A DNA stretch of 20,010 nucleotides. It comes from a virus. A model generated the notes under the pieces. That model ran no database searches. It saw nothing but the letters and a program-made list of their open reading frames with translations, and was not told where the DNA came from. Location: positions 1 to 20,010 of the IMG/VR virus record IMGVR_UViG_3300005264_000112; one strand, given 5' to 3'. A program made the position numbers and the translations under genes. The stretch's first letter is position 1; every line of letters starts with the position of its first letter. This document shows positions 6,071 through 13,675 of this stretch, one piece after another.

Positions 6071-7857
6071 TAATCGCTGAATGTGTAAAAGTTGTTAAGC
6101 CACCTAAAAAGCTAACTGTATCACAATGGGCTGATGAATACAGACAGCTTAGTAGTGAAGCTTCAGCTGAAAGTGGTAAGTGGCGAACAAGTAGAGCCGA
6201 GTACCAAAGGGGGTTAATGGAAGCATTTAGCGACCCTGATATAGATACTGTAGTTTGGATGAGTTCAGCACAAGTAGGTAAAACCGAAGTATTGCTAAAT
6301 ATCATTGGTTATTTTATAGACCAAGACCCTAGCCCTATGCTATTACTACAACCTACTTTAGATATGGCACAAGCTTTTTCTAAAGATAGAGTGGCACCAA
6401 TGGTAAGAGATACAAAAGTTTTAACACACAAAGTAAAAGATAGTAAAGCTAAAGATAGTGGTAATACTATTTTACATAAAACTTTTCCCGGTGGTCATAT
6501 TACTATGGCTGGTGCAAATAGTCCAAGTAGTCTAGCTTCAAGACCAGTAAGGGTAGTTTTGTGTGATGAAGTTGATAGATACCCACCTAGTGCTGGTACA
6601 GAGGGCGACCCAGTAAATCTAGCTTTTAAAAGAACTACTACTTTTTGGAATAAAAAAAGAATGCTTACATCTACACCAACTATAAAAGATGTTAGTAGAA
6701 TTGAAGCAGCTTATGAAGAGAGCGATAAGCGAAAATTTTATGTACCTTGTCCTGAATGTTCAAAAAAACAAGTGCTTAAATGGTCTAATGTAAGTTGGGA
6801 TGATGGCAAACCTGAAACAGCTAAATATTTTTGTGAACATTGTGGGAGTGCTTGGGATGATAGCACTAGATGGAATGCAGTTAAAAAAGGTGAATGGATA
6901 GCCCAAAAGCCATCAATGGGAATAGCTGGGTTTTGGTTAAATGAGATTTACAGCCCTTGGGTGAAATTATCAGATATGGCTAAAAACTTTTTAGAAGCAA
7001 AAAAGAGCCAACACACTTTAAAAACTTTTGTAAATACTTCTTTGGGTGAAACTTGGGAAGATGACCAAGGTGAACAAATAGAAGATAATGTACTTATGCA
7101 AAGAAGAGAAGATTATACACTATTGCCTAAAGAAGCTGTTGTTCTTACTTGTGGTGTAGATACACAAGATGATAGATTAGAGGGTGAAGTAAAAGCTTGG
7201 GGTGATGGTAATGAAAGTTGGGGTGTGATGTCTTTTAGGATAGAGGGTAAACCAAGTCAAAAGCAAGTATGGGAAGATTTAGACAATATCATAAATGCTA
7301 CATATAAAAGGGTTGATGGAGTTTTGCTTAGAGTATCTTGTACTTGTATAGATAGTGGTGGGCATTTCACCGATGAAGTATATAAGTATTGTAAAAAAAG
7401 AGAAGTAAAAAGAGTATTTGCAGTTAAAGGTAGTTCTATAGCTGGTAAGCCAATAGTATCACGACCTACTACATCAAACAAATTAAAAGTAAAACTTTTT
7501 ACTGTTGGAACAGATACAGCAAAAGAGCTTATTTTTAGTAGGTTACAACTTGAAGAGTTTGGAGAGGGTTATATGCACTTCAACAAAAGCTATGATGAAG
7601 AGTATTTTAAAATGCTTACAAGTGAAAAGCTAGTAACTACTTTTAAAAAAGGGCGACCAGTTAGAGAGTGGAAACCAATAAGAGCTAGAAACGAAGCACT
7701 AGATTATACTGTTTATAATTTAGCAGCACTAGCAATACTAAATCCGAATTACAGAAAAATAAGCGAAAATATACAACCAGTAAAAAAAGAGATGGAAGTA
7801 AAAACAAAAAAATTACCTATACATAAAAAGAAAGGATGGGTAAATAAATGGAAATAA
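6067..7857 (+). CDS. Terminase large subunit, GpA family
   Basis: ATP-driven motor and endonuclease that cuts concatemeric DNA and packages it through the portal. At 596 residues it fits the lambda gpA / PF05876 family. Visible features: SQWADEYRQLS near the N-terminus, Walker A SSAQVGKTE (66-74), Walker B VVLCDEVDR (163-171), a Zn-binding pair of CxxC motifs (Cys228/231 and Cys256/259) typical of GpA terminases, and a nuclease domain starting at CGVDTQDDR with acidic residues Asp365 and Asp368/369. It overlaps the small subunit by 4 bases and the following small gene by 10. Within this family cos-type packaging is known for lambda, which bears on the repeats upstream of terS. Confidence 0.96.
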   Translation: MIIAECVKVVKPPKKLTVSQWADEYRQLSSEASAESGKWRTSRAEYQRGLMEAFSDPDIDTVVWMSSAQVGKTEVLLNIIGYFIDQDPSPMLLLQPTLDMAQAFSKDRVAPMVRDTKVLTHKVKDSKAKDSGNTILHKTFPGGHITMAGANSPSSLASRPVRVVLCDEVDRYPPSAGTEGDPVNLAFKRTTTFWNKKRMLTSTPTIKDVSRIEAAYEESDKRKFYVPCPECSKKQVLKWSNVSWDDGKPETAKYFCEHCGSAWDDSTRWNAVKKGEWIAQKPSMGIAGFWLNEIYSPWVKLSDMAKNFLEAKKSQHTLKTFVNTSLGETWEDDQGEQIEDNVLMQRREDYTLLPKEAVVLTCGVDTQDDRLEGEVKAWGDGNESWGVMSFRIEGKPSQKQVWEDLDNIINATYKRVDGVLLRVSCTCIDSGGHFTDEVYKYCKKREVKRVFAVKGSSIAGKPIVSRPTTSNKLKVKLFTVGTDTAKELIFSRLQLEEFGEGYMHFNKSYDEEYFKMLTSEKLVTTFKKGRPVREWKPIRARNEALDYTVYNLAALAILNPNYRKISENIQPVKKEMEVKTKKLPIHKKKGWVNKWK

Positions 7858-8045
7858 AAGAAAAAAGAAATGTTGGGCGACCAAAAAGCAACAATCCGAA
7901 AATTAAATTTGATTTGAGATTAAAAACTTCTACCATTGTAGATATAGAACTTATCTGTGAAGAGCTAGAAATGACACCTAGTCTTTTTGTGCAAACTGTT
8001 TTAGAAAATGAACTGGAAAAATACAAAAAACTTTTCAAAATATAA
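7848..8045 (+). CDS. Small ribbon-helix-helix-like protein
   Basis: This 65-residue protein has a basic N-terminus (RNVGRPKSNNPK), then a strand-like KFDLRLKTS and two helices (TIVDIELICEELEM and PSLFVQTVLENELEKY). This is the order of a ribbon-helix-helix DNA-binding fold of the Arc/CopG type. It starts inside the end of the large terminase gene (10-base overlap). It could be a local transcription regulator or a packaging accessory. The fold assignment is by eye and moderate. Confidence 0.6.
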   Translation: MEIKEKRNVGRPKSNNPKIKFDLRLKTSTIVDIELICEELEMTPSLFVQTVLENELEKYKKLFKI

Positions 8046-8118
8046 TTTTTGTCCCTTTTTAATTAGCCCCCTTTTTTGAAATAATACAGCCAAGATAAAA
8101 AAAATCTAGGAGTATATT

Positions 8119-8361
8119 TTGGCTGAACCTACTTTTGCTGCACAAATGTTAGGAAAAATTGAAGCTATGCTACTTGGCAAAGCTGATAATGATGTGGCTG
8201 AATATGAAATTGCTGATAGGCAATTAAAAAAATACTCTTTTGGTGAGCTTGAAAACCTAAGAAGAAAATATAAAGCTGAAGTACAAGCTGAAAAAATCCA
8301 AGAAGATTTAGCTAATGGACTTGGCAATCCTAAAAGAAAAGTTTTAACTAGGTTTGTATGA
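8119..8361 (+). CDS. Head-tail joining protein gpW-like
   Basis: In lambda, gpW is a small head-completion protein placed between the large terminase and portal genes, and this 80-residue protein has that place and size. Its C-terminal part (ELENLRRKYKAEVQAE) resembles the gpW helix with Arg-rich end; the N-terminal half is longer and more acidic. The TTG start at 8119 is supported by AGGAG at 8108-8112, six bases upstream; the frame otherwise lacks an early ATG. The stop overlaps the portal ATG (ATGA). The 73 bases before it hold no gene; they carry T-runs and short C-runs but no clear hairpin terminator. Confidence 0.75.
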   Translation: MAEPTFAAQMLGKIEAMLLGKADNDVAEYEIADRQLKKYSFGELENLRRKYKAEVQAEKIQEDLANGLGNPKRKVLTRFV

Positions 8362-9830
8362 TGAAAATTTTAGGCTTTGAAATTTCGCGGGCGAAAAAAC
8401 CACAACAAAAAAAATCTTTTAATGCTGCAACTACAAATAATTTATATGCTAGTTGGATACCATCAAATACTACAGCTGATATAGATATAAAAAAAGATTT
8501 AAAAAGCATAAGAGTTAGAAGTCGTGAGTTAATGCGAAATGATGACTATGCCAAAAAATTTAAAAGAATGATTAAAACTAATGTAGTTGGTAACAATGGT
8601 ATCAAATTACAAAACAAAGCTAAAGATAACAATGGAACTTTAGATAAAAAAGCAAATGAAACTATAGAAACAGCTTTTACTAAGTGGGGTAAAAAAGGCA
8701 ATTGTGATGTTACTGGTAGATACTCTTTTGTAGATATACAAAAAATGGCTATTGGTACATTAGCTGAAGATGGTGAAGTGCTGATTAGAAAAGTAAAAGG
8801 TTTTAATAATGAATTTGGTTTTGCACTACAACTACTTGAAGCTGACCACCTAGACGAACAATACAACGATAGAGATAAAAACATTTTAATGGGTATTGAG
8901 TATGACCAATGGAACCGCCCTATAGCATACCATCTACACAAAAGTCACCCTGGTAATCTAGGAATTGGAAACTATGATACTACAAGAGAACGAATACCAG
9001 CAAATGAGATAATTCATTTGTTTATTCCACTTAGAATAAGTGCTACAAGAGGCATACCATGGATGCATACTGCTATGACTAGAATGAAAATGATAAATGG
9101 GTATGAAGAAGCTGAACTAGTTGGAGCTAGACTTGGTGCCAGTAAAGCTGGTTTTTATATCCAAAAAGAAGCAGATGAATATAAAGGTGATACCATAATA
9201 GATGGCACTCCAGTAAATGAAGTAACTCCAGGTGAATTTGAAGTGTTGCCGCAAGGGTGGGATTTTAAATCTTATGACCCACAACACCCTTCCACAGCAT
9301 TTAAAGATTTTATGAAAGTAGTTTTAAGGGGTATTTCTAGTGGTCTTGATGTAAGTTACAACACTTTAGCAAATGATTTAGAAGGTGTAAATTATTCAAG
9401 TATAAGAACTGGTGTTTTAGAAGAGAGGGAAGTGTGGAAAGATTTACAAAAATGGCTAGGTGAACATCTACTTGATGATGTTTTTAGTAGCTGGTTAGAA
9501 ATGGCACTACTTACAAAAGCTGTACCACTACCATTTTTTAAGTTTGATAAATTCAATAACCCTACTTGGCTATATCGCGGCTTTAGTTGGGTTGACCCTT
9601 TAAAAGATATGCAATCAAATATCTTAGCAGTTAAAGAGGGTCTAAAAACCCATACACAAATAGCTAGTGAAATGGGGCTTGATTTAGAAGAACAATATCA
9701 ACAACTAGCAAAAGAAAAAGAGCTTAGAGCTAAGTATGGTATCACAACTATTAGTGAAGCTGAACTTTTAAAAGTGATGGCTGAAACAATGAAAATAGAA
9801 CAAGAAGAGGATAAACAAAATGAAGCTTAA
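8358..9830 (+). CDS. Portal protein, lambda gpB family
   Basis: Forms the dodecameric ring at one capsid vertex through which DNA enters and to which the tail attaches. At 490 residues it fits the lambda-type portal family (PF05136). Recognisable features are RVRSRELMRNDDYAKKFKRM and NVVGNNGIKLQNK near the N-terminus, the FVDIQKMAIGTLAEDGEVLI segment and the LLEADHLDEQYND core. Later come GIPWMHTAMTRMKMINGYEE and the GVNYSSIRTGVLEEREVWK segment. Two adjacent ATGs (8358, 8361) are possible starts. The end overlaps the protease-capsid gene by 11 bases. Near residue 9 the code ISRAKK comes from the third copy of the GC-rich palindrome. Confidence 0.95.
   Translation: MMKILGFEISRAKKPQQKKSFNAATTNNLYASWIPSNTTADIDIKKDLKSIRVRSRELMRNDDYAKKFKRMIKTNVVGNNGIKLQNKAKDNNGTLDKKANETIETAFTKWGKKGNCDVTGRYSFVDIQKMAIGTLAEDGEVLIRKVKGFNNEFGFALQLLEADHLDEQYNDRDKNILMGIEYDQWNRPIAYHLHKSHPGNLGIGNYDTTRERIPANEIIHLFIPLRISATRGIPWMHTAMTRMKMINGYEEAELVGARLGASKAGFYIQKEADEYKGDTIIDGTPVNEVTPGEFEVLPQGWDFKSYDPQHPSTAFKDFMKVVLRGISSGLDVSYNTLANDLEGVNYSSIRTGVLEEREVWKDLQKWLGEHLLDDVFSSWLEMALLTKAVPLPFFKFDKFNNPTWLYRGFSWVDPLKDMQSNILAVKEGLKTHTQIASEMGLDLEEQYQQLAKEKELRAKYGITTISEAELLKVMAETMKIEQEEDKQNEA
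8383..8396. repeat. GC-rich 14-bp palindrome, copy 3 of 3 (TTTCGC-GG-GCGAAA)
   Basis: Identical to 2909-2922 and the reverse complement of 5583-5596. It lies at codons about 9-13 of the portal gene, in a terminal stretch likely to tolerate extra residues. Confidence 0.75.
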
Positions 9831-11580
9831 ACCACAATTTAGAAATATGGAGTTTAAAAGTTTTGATGAAGAAAAAAGAACAGTAGAACTTAGTTTTAGT
9901 AGTGAAGAACCTTATGAAAGGTACTGGGGTGTAGAAATACTAGACCATTCAACTACATCAGTAAATATGGAGCGACTTAACAATTCAGCACCACTTTTAT
10001 TTAACCATGACCGCGATACTGTTATAGGCGTTGTAGAGTATGCAAAAGTGGAAGATAGAAAAGGTATTGCACTTGTTAGATTTGGCAATAGTGTAAAAGC
10101 TAAAGAGGTATTTAGTGATGTGGTTGATGGGATAATGAAAAATGTATCTGTGGGATACCAGATAGATGAAATGAAGCTTGAAAGTGAAAGTGATGGTGTG
10201 GAAACCTACCGAGTAACAAGATGGCAACCTTTTGAAATATCAATAGTCTCAATTCCAGCAGATAATACTGTTGGTATAGGTCGTGGTTCTGATGACTTGA
10301 AAGAGTTAGAAGTAAAAATTTTAAATTCAAAAAAAAGAGAGGAAAAAACAATGCCTGAAGAACAAAATGAAAATGTAGATGTAAAAACAGTTCAAGCTGA
10401 AGCTAGAGCCGCTGAAAGAACAAGGGTAAGAGAGCTTGCAGCTATTGGTAGTAAGTTTAATCAAGATAGTTTAGCACAAAAAGCTATAGAAGATGGTACA
10501 AGTGTAGATAGCTTTAGAGCTATGGTACTTGAAAAAATTGGTCAAGCAAAGCCAGTAGATACTAAAGCTGCTGATATTGGTATGAGTGATAACGAGATAA
10601 AAGAATACTCATTTAGTAGAGCTTTAACAGCTGCTATAACTGGCGATTGGTCAAAAGCTGGACTTGAAAGAGAAGCAAGTAATCAAGTGGCAAAAATGCT
10701 AGGTAAAGATAGTAGAGGTTTTTATGTTCCGCACCAAGTTTTACAAAGAGATATATCAACTACTACAAATGGAGCTGGAAGTATTATACAAACTACTACT
10801 GGTGGTGCGAGTTTTATTGAAATACTTAGAAATAAACTTGTTATATCAAAACTTGGTGGTCAAGTTTTAAGTGGTCTGCAAGGAAATATCGCAATTCCAA
10901 AACAAATAGGAACTGCAACTGCATACTGGATTGAAGAGGGAGCAAATACAACTGCTAGTGATTTATCTCTTGGGCTTATTCAATTAACTCCAAAAACAGT
11001 AAGTGCAAAAAGTGGATATACAAGACAAATGTTGCTTCAAGGTAACCCTGATATAGAAAGATTGGTTATGAATGATTTAGCTTCAAATATCGCACTTGCA
11101 ATAGATAAAGCCGCTATTAGTGGCACTGGTGCAAATGGTCAACCATTAGGGATTTTGAACACTACTGGTATTGGTGCGGTAGATTGTAGTGGTGGACTTA
11201 GTTGGGAAAAAGTTGTTGAGTTTCAAACAAAAATGGATATAGAAAATATTGAAACAAACAATCTTCACTATATAGCAGGTGCCGAAGTAGCAGGAAAACT
11301 TAAAACTACACAAAAAGAAAGTGGCACAGGTAGATACTTGCTTGAAGATAATAGAGTAAATGGGTTTAATTTCCATACAACTAATCAAGTTGGGGCAAAT
11401 ACTATGCTACTTGGAGATTTTAGTCAGCTTATTACTGGTCTATGGGGTGGATTAGACATTATGGTTGACCCTTATGAAAAAGCAGATAGTGGTGGGATTG
11501 TAATTCGTGCATTCCAAAGTGTAGATGTTGGTGTTAGATATGCACAATCTTTTTCAGCTACTACAAACATTGACCAATAA
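9820..11580 (+). CDS. Prohead protease fused to HK97-fold major capsid protein
   Basis: One 586-residue frame joins a capsid maturation protease to the shell protein. Residues about 1-160 match the HK97-type prohead serine protease (PF04586): LLFNHDRDTVIG with the catalytic His, and MKNVSVGYQI with the catalytic Ser. Residues about 178-260 are helical and charged, like the scaffolding delta domain removed in HK97. Residues about 260-586 are the major capsid protein (PF05065): RGFYVPHQVLQRD, AISGTGANGQPLGIL and the late RYAQSFSA. A separate in-frame ATG at 10351 has a strong ribosome binding site, so free capsid could be made without protease, as with lambda C/Nu3 nesting. The gene overlaps the portal gene by 11 bases. 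Fusions of this kind are known in phages. Confidence 0.93.
   Translation: MKLKPQFRNMEFKSFDEEKRTVELSFSSEEPYERYWGVEILDHSTTSVNMERLNNSAPLLFNHDRDTVIGVVEYAKVEDRKGIALVRFGNSVKAKEVFSDVVDGIMKNVSVGYQIDEMKLESESDGVETYRVTRWQPFEISIVSIPADNTVGIGRGSDDLKELEVKILNSKKREEKTMPEEQNENVDVKTVQAEARAAERTRVRELAAIGSKFNQDSLAQKAIEDGTSVDSFRAMVLEKIGQAKPVDTKAADIGMSDNEIKEYSFSRALTAAITGDWSKAGLEREASNQVAKMLGKDSRGFYVPHQVLQRDISTTTNGAGSIIQTTTGGASFIEILRNKLVISKLGGQVLSGLQGNIAIPKQIGTATAYWIEEGANTTASDLSLGLIQLTPKTVSAKSGYTRQMLLQGNPDIERLVMNDLASNIALAIDKAAISGTGANGQPLGILNTTGIGAVDCSGGLSWEKVVEFQTKMDIENIETNNLHYIAGAEVAGKLKTTQKESGTGRYLLEDNRVNGFNFHTTNQVGANTMLLGDFSQLITGLWGGLDIMVDPYEKADSGGIVIRAFQSVDVGVRYAQSFSATTNIDQ
10336..10353 (+). promoter_or_regulatory. 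Internal ribosome binding site and ATG for the capsid part of the fusion
   Basis: AGAGAGG (10336-10342) lies eight bases before an in-frame ATG at 10351, codon 178 of the fusion, exactly between protease and delta/capsid regions. Initiation here would give a product of 409 residues, supplying many capsid subunits per protease. Confidence 0.6.
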
Positions 11581-11587
11581 GGGGTAA

Positions 11588-11893
11588 ATGATGTCTAAAA
11601 AAGTAACTGTAATTATGCTTACATCTCTATTTGTTAGGGGTGTGATGTATGCAAAGGGTGATGAAGTAGAAGTAAATGAAAGAGAAGCACAAGAGCTTAT
11701 CAATCGTGGAGCTGCTACAGATGAAGCAAATGTTGATGTAACTGAAGATACTACTGTAGCTATTGAAGATATGAAAAAAAATGACTTAGTAGAGTATGCA
11801 ACTGAACTAGGTATTGATGTACCTAGTTCTGCAACAAAAGCTGAAATCATTGAACTTATCAATGCACTTGATGATGAAGAGGATGAAGAGTAA
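11588..11893 (+). CDS. Head-module protein (FI-position) with C-terminal SAP/Rho-N-like helices
   Basis: This 101-residue acidic protein lies between the capsid gene and the FII-like gene, the place of lambda FI. The N-terminal half (VIMLTSLFVRGVMYAKGDEVEVNEREAQELINRGAA, residues about 8-43) is a small beta module common in phage head operons. A Thr/Asp/Glu linker leads to a helix-extended-helix resembling SAP/Rho N-terminal domains (MKKNDLVEYATELGID, then TKAEIIELINAL) and an acidic tail. GGGGT upstream of the paired ATGs could act as the ribosome binding site. A role in packaging or head completion is inferred from position. Confidence 0.65.
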   Translation: MMSKKVTVIMLTSLFVRGVMYAKGDEVEVNEREAQELINRGAATDEANVDVTEDTTVAIEDMKKNDLVEYATELGIDVPSSATKAEIIELINALDDEEDEE

Positions 11894-11896
11894 GCA

Positions 11897-12220
11897 ATGA
11901 ATTTAGAAGCTATGATTGATAAAGACTTAGAAGCTAGTTTTAACTTAGATGAATTTGCTGTTGAAGCTACACACTATTTTGGTGATGTAGATGAAGTGCT
12001 AAATGTAATCTTTGATGAAACTACTGATGTGATACTTGATAAGGGTGAATACAATGGTGTAGAAGCTACTGTACCATCTTTACAACTAGCAACATCAAAA
12101 GCTACTAATATCGGTCATAAGTCTATATTTGTTGTAGATGGTAAAACATTTGGTGTAATTGAAATACATAAGCAAAACGATAGCACTACTAAAGTGTATT
12201 TGGATAATCAAGATGGTTAG
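11897..12220 (+). CDS. Head-tail attachment protein, lambda gpFII-like
   Basis: This 107-residue protein resembles the phage head-tail attachment family (PF05354, lambda gpFII), a small beta-rich protein that caps the connector for tail docking. Visible are a Phe/acidic N-terminus (SFNLDEFAVEATH), the central LNVIFDETTDVILDKGEYNG and SIFVVDGKTFGVIEIHKQND near the C-terminus. It starts four bases after the previous stop, and its own stop lies inside the start of the next gene. Size and gene order both agree with the call. Confidence 0.75.
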   Translation: MNLEAMIDKDLEASFNLDEFAVEATHYFGDVDEVLNVIFDETTDVILDKGEYNGVEATVPSLQLATSKATNIGHKSIFVVDGKTFGVIEIHKQNDSTTKVYLDNQDG

Positions 12221-12635
12221 ACAAAGTATCGTAGATAGCATTGTGCAACATTTGCAAAAAATAAGTAGTGCAAATGGCTTTTATAGCGAAGCTGGGGCGA
12301 ATGTTTACGAGTGGATGAATAAGCCATTAGAAAAAGGACAATACCCAGCAATTATAGTAAGGGATGTATCAGATGAAACCAATGATAGCCAACAATTACA
12401 ACATATCTTAAAAGTTGAAATTGATATTGCTGTCAGCAGCAAAAGTAATACAACTTGGGATATGCGAGAAGTTACAAGTGATGTACTAAAAGCTTTTGGT
12501 GAGCTTGAAAAGGTTTTAAATTACCAATGCAAGTATCTAGGTAGTGATTTTTTAGTTGAACATAAAGATAGTGTTTATGGTGGTGTTAGATGTGAGTTTA
12601 ATATCACTTATTTTACTTTAAGATGGGAACAGTAG
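12213..12635 (+). CDS. Tail completion / terminator-type protein
   Basis: This 140-residue protein resembles small tail-completion proteins of the lambda gpU / HK97 gp10 kind that cap the tail and meet the head connector. Features are an N-terminal helix (VRQSIVDSIVQHLQKIS), a strand-rich middle (QYPAIIVRDVSDE) and late CEFNITYFTLRWEQ. An upstream in-frame ATG at 12159 exists, but it would overlap the FII-like gene by 62 bases. The ATG at 12213 gives the short overlap normal here and a better N-terminus. Its position after FII supports the role; the exact family is uncertain. Confidence 0.65.
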   Translation: MVRQSIVDSIVQHLQKISSANGFYSEAGANVYEWMNKPLEKGQYPAIIVRDVSDETNDSQQLQHILKVEIDIAVSSKSNTTWDMREVTSDVLKAFGELEKVLNYQCKYLGSDFLVEHKDSVYGGVRCEFNITYFTLRWEQ

Positions 12636-12638
12636 AAG

Positions 12639-13094
12639 ATGTTAGCTGAACTACAAAGGTTGATTAACAATATAGTAACTTTTGGGACTATATCACAAAC
12701 TAAAGTAGCTGATGGTAAAGCATTGGCAAGGGTTAAGGTTATGGATAGGGAAACTGATTTTTTACCAGTAGTATCTATTTCTAACAGCTTTAAAAAGCAC
12801 TTTATACCTATAAGAGTTGGTGAGCAAGTTGTAATGATTAGCCCATTTGGTGAAGCTAGTGGTGGTCTTATCATAAGAAGTATTTTTAACAAAAGTGCAA
12901 AAGAGCCAAGTTTGGCAAATGAGCATACTGAAGTTATGGAATATGAAGATGGAACTGTAATTACCTATGATACAAAAGCAAAACTTTTAAATATATCGTG
13001 TGTTGGTGATGTTGTTTTTAAAGCTGGTGGAAATATAAAAATTGAAGCTGGTGGAAATATTGATATTGATGGTGCAAGGGTGGATATAAACTAA
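12639..13094 (+). CDS. Baseplate assembly protein V (tail spike hub)
   Basis: In P2- and Mu-like phages gpV forms the trimeric central spike that pierces the outer membrane during contraction. This 151-residue protein has the N-terminal helix and OB-fold region (VRVGEQVVMISPFGEASGG is the recognisable family core, with R in place of the first V here as PIRVGEQVV). Its C-terminus is a beta-helical repeat (GGNIKIEAGGNIDIDG). No lysozyme domain is present. It starts three bases after the preceding stop and overlaps the PAAR gene at TAATG. It establishes that this is a contractile-tail (myovirus-type) phage despite the lambda-like head genes. Confidence 0.9.
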   Translation: MLAELQRLINNIVTFGTISQTKVADGKALARVKVMDRETDFLPVVSISNSFKKHFIPIRVGEQVVMISPFGEASGGLIIRSIFNKSAKEPSLANEHTEVMEYEDGTVITYDTKAKLLNISCVGDVVFKAGGNIKIEAGGNIDIDGARVDIN

Positions 13095-13384
13095 TGGGTA
13101 GTGCAGTAGTAAGGCTTGGTGATATATGTACTGGACACGGTTGTTATCCAGCACGAGCAAATATAAGTGCAAGTAGTGATGTATTTGTAAATGGTTTAGG
13201 TGTTCATAGGGTTGGTGATAGCTGGTCGGCTCATTCTTGCCCTGATACACCACCACACGGAAGCACACAAGCAAGTGGAAGCGGAAGTGTATTTGTAAAT
13301 GGGAAAGCTGTTGCAAGGGTTGGTGATAGTATAGCTTGTGGAAGTAGCAATGCAACTGGAAGTAGCAATGTATTTATTGGGTAA
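13094..13384 (+). CDS. PAAR-motif spike tip protein
   Basis: PAAR proteins form a sharp metal-binding cone on the end of the gpV-type spike. This 96-residue protein has three related turns: VVRLGDICTGHGC, VHRVGDSWSAHSCPDTPPHG and VARVGDSIACGSS. Each is preceded by a short strand such as DVFVNG or SVFVNG. Cys and His residues (CTGHGCYP, AHSC, PPHG) are suitable metal ligands. It has no C-terminal effector extension, so it is a plain tip. It starts at TAATG within the gpV stop, as expected for the partner protein. Confidence 0.93.
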   Translation: MGSAVVRLGDICTGHGCYPARANISASSDVFVNGLGVHRVGDSWSAHSCPDTPPHGSTQASGSGSVFVNGKAVARVGDSIACGSSNATGSSNVFIG

Positions 13385-13387
13385 ATT

Positions 13388-13675
13388 ATGTATCAAGTAA
13401 GCATAACAAGTAGCATAAATAGGATTTTAAAAACACCTCTTACAAGTAGAGTACAGCGACCTGAATTTGGAAGTATGCTTTACACTCTTAGAGATAGAGA
13501 GTTTAACGAAGAATATAAGCTACTAGCTAAAAAATACACCTATGAAGCTATAAGTAAGTATGAACCAAGGGTAAGAGTTGAAAATGTGGATTTTAAGATA
13601 AAGCCAGTAAGCGGTGTTGTGATGCTTGTTATCACACTAGCAAATGGTGAAGTGATAGAGGTAGAAAATGATTAA
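13388..13675 (+). CDS. Baseplate wedge protein, gp25/gpW family
   Basis: Member of the T4 gp25 / P2 gpW family (PF04965), a wedge component that joins the baseplate to the first sheath ring. The 95 residues include the typical INRILKTPLTSRVQRPEFGSMLY segment (residues about 11-33), the NEEYKLLAKKYTYEAISKYEPRV helix and the C-terminal strands VENVDFKI and GVVMLVITLANGE. It starts three bases after the PAAR stop and overlaps the gpJ gene by 8 bases. Order V-PAAR-W-J-I is that of P2-like baseplates. Confidence 0.93.
   Translation: MYQVSITSSINRILKTPLTSRVQRPEFGSMLYTLRDREFNEEYKLLAKKYTYEAISKYEPRVRVENVDFKIKPVSGVVMLVITLANGEVIEVEND

Noticed and set aside
8046-8118. Possible terminator or promoter in the gap before the gpW-like gene
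   Set aside because: There are T-runs and short C-runs, but no hairpin with matching arms and no clear -35/-10 pair, so nothing is called.
11554-11862. Minus-strand frame opposite the FI-position gene
   Set aside because: Low-complexity Ser/Thr shadow frame; all other genes run on the + strand without room for an antisense gene.
12159-12212. Longer start for the tail completion protein
   Set aside because: It would add 18 residues overlapping the FII-like gene by 62 bases; the ATG at 12213 gives the short overlap usual here.
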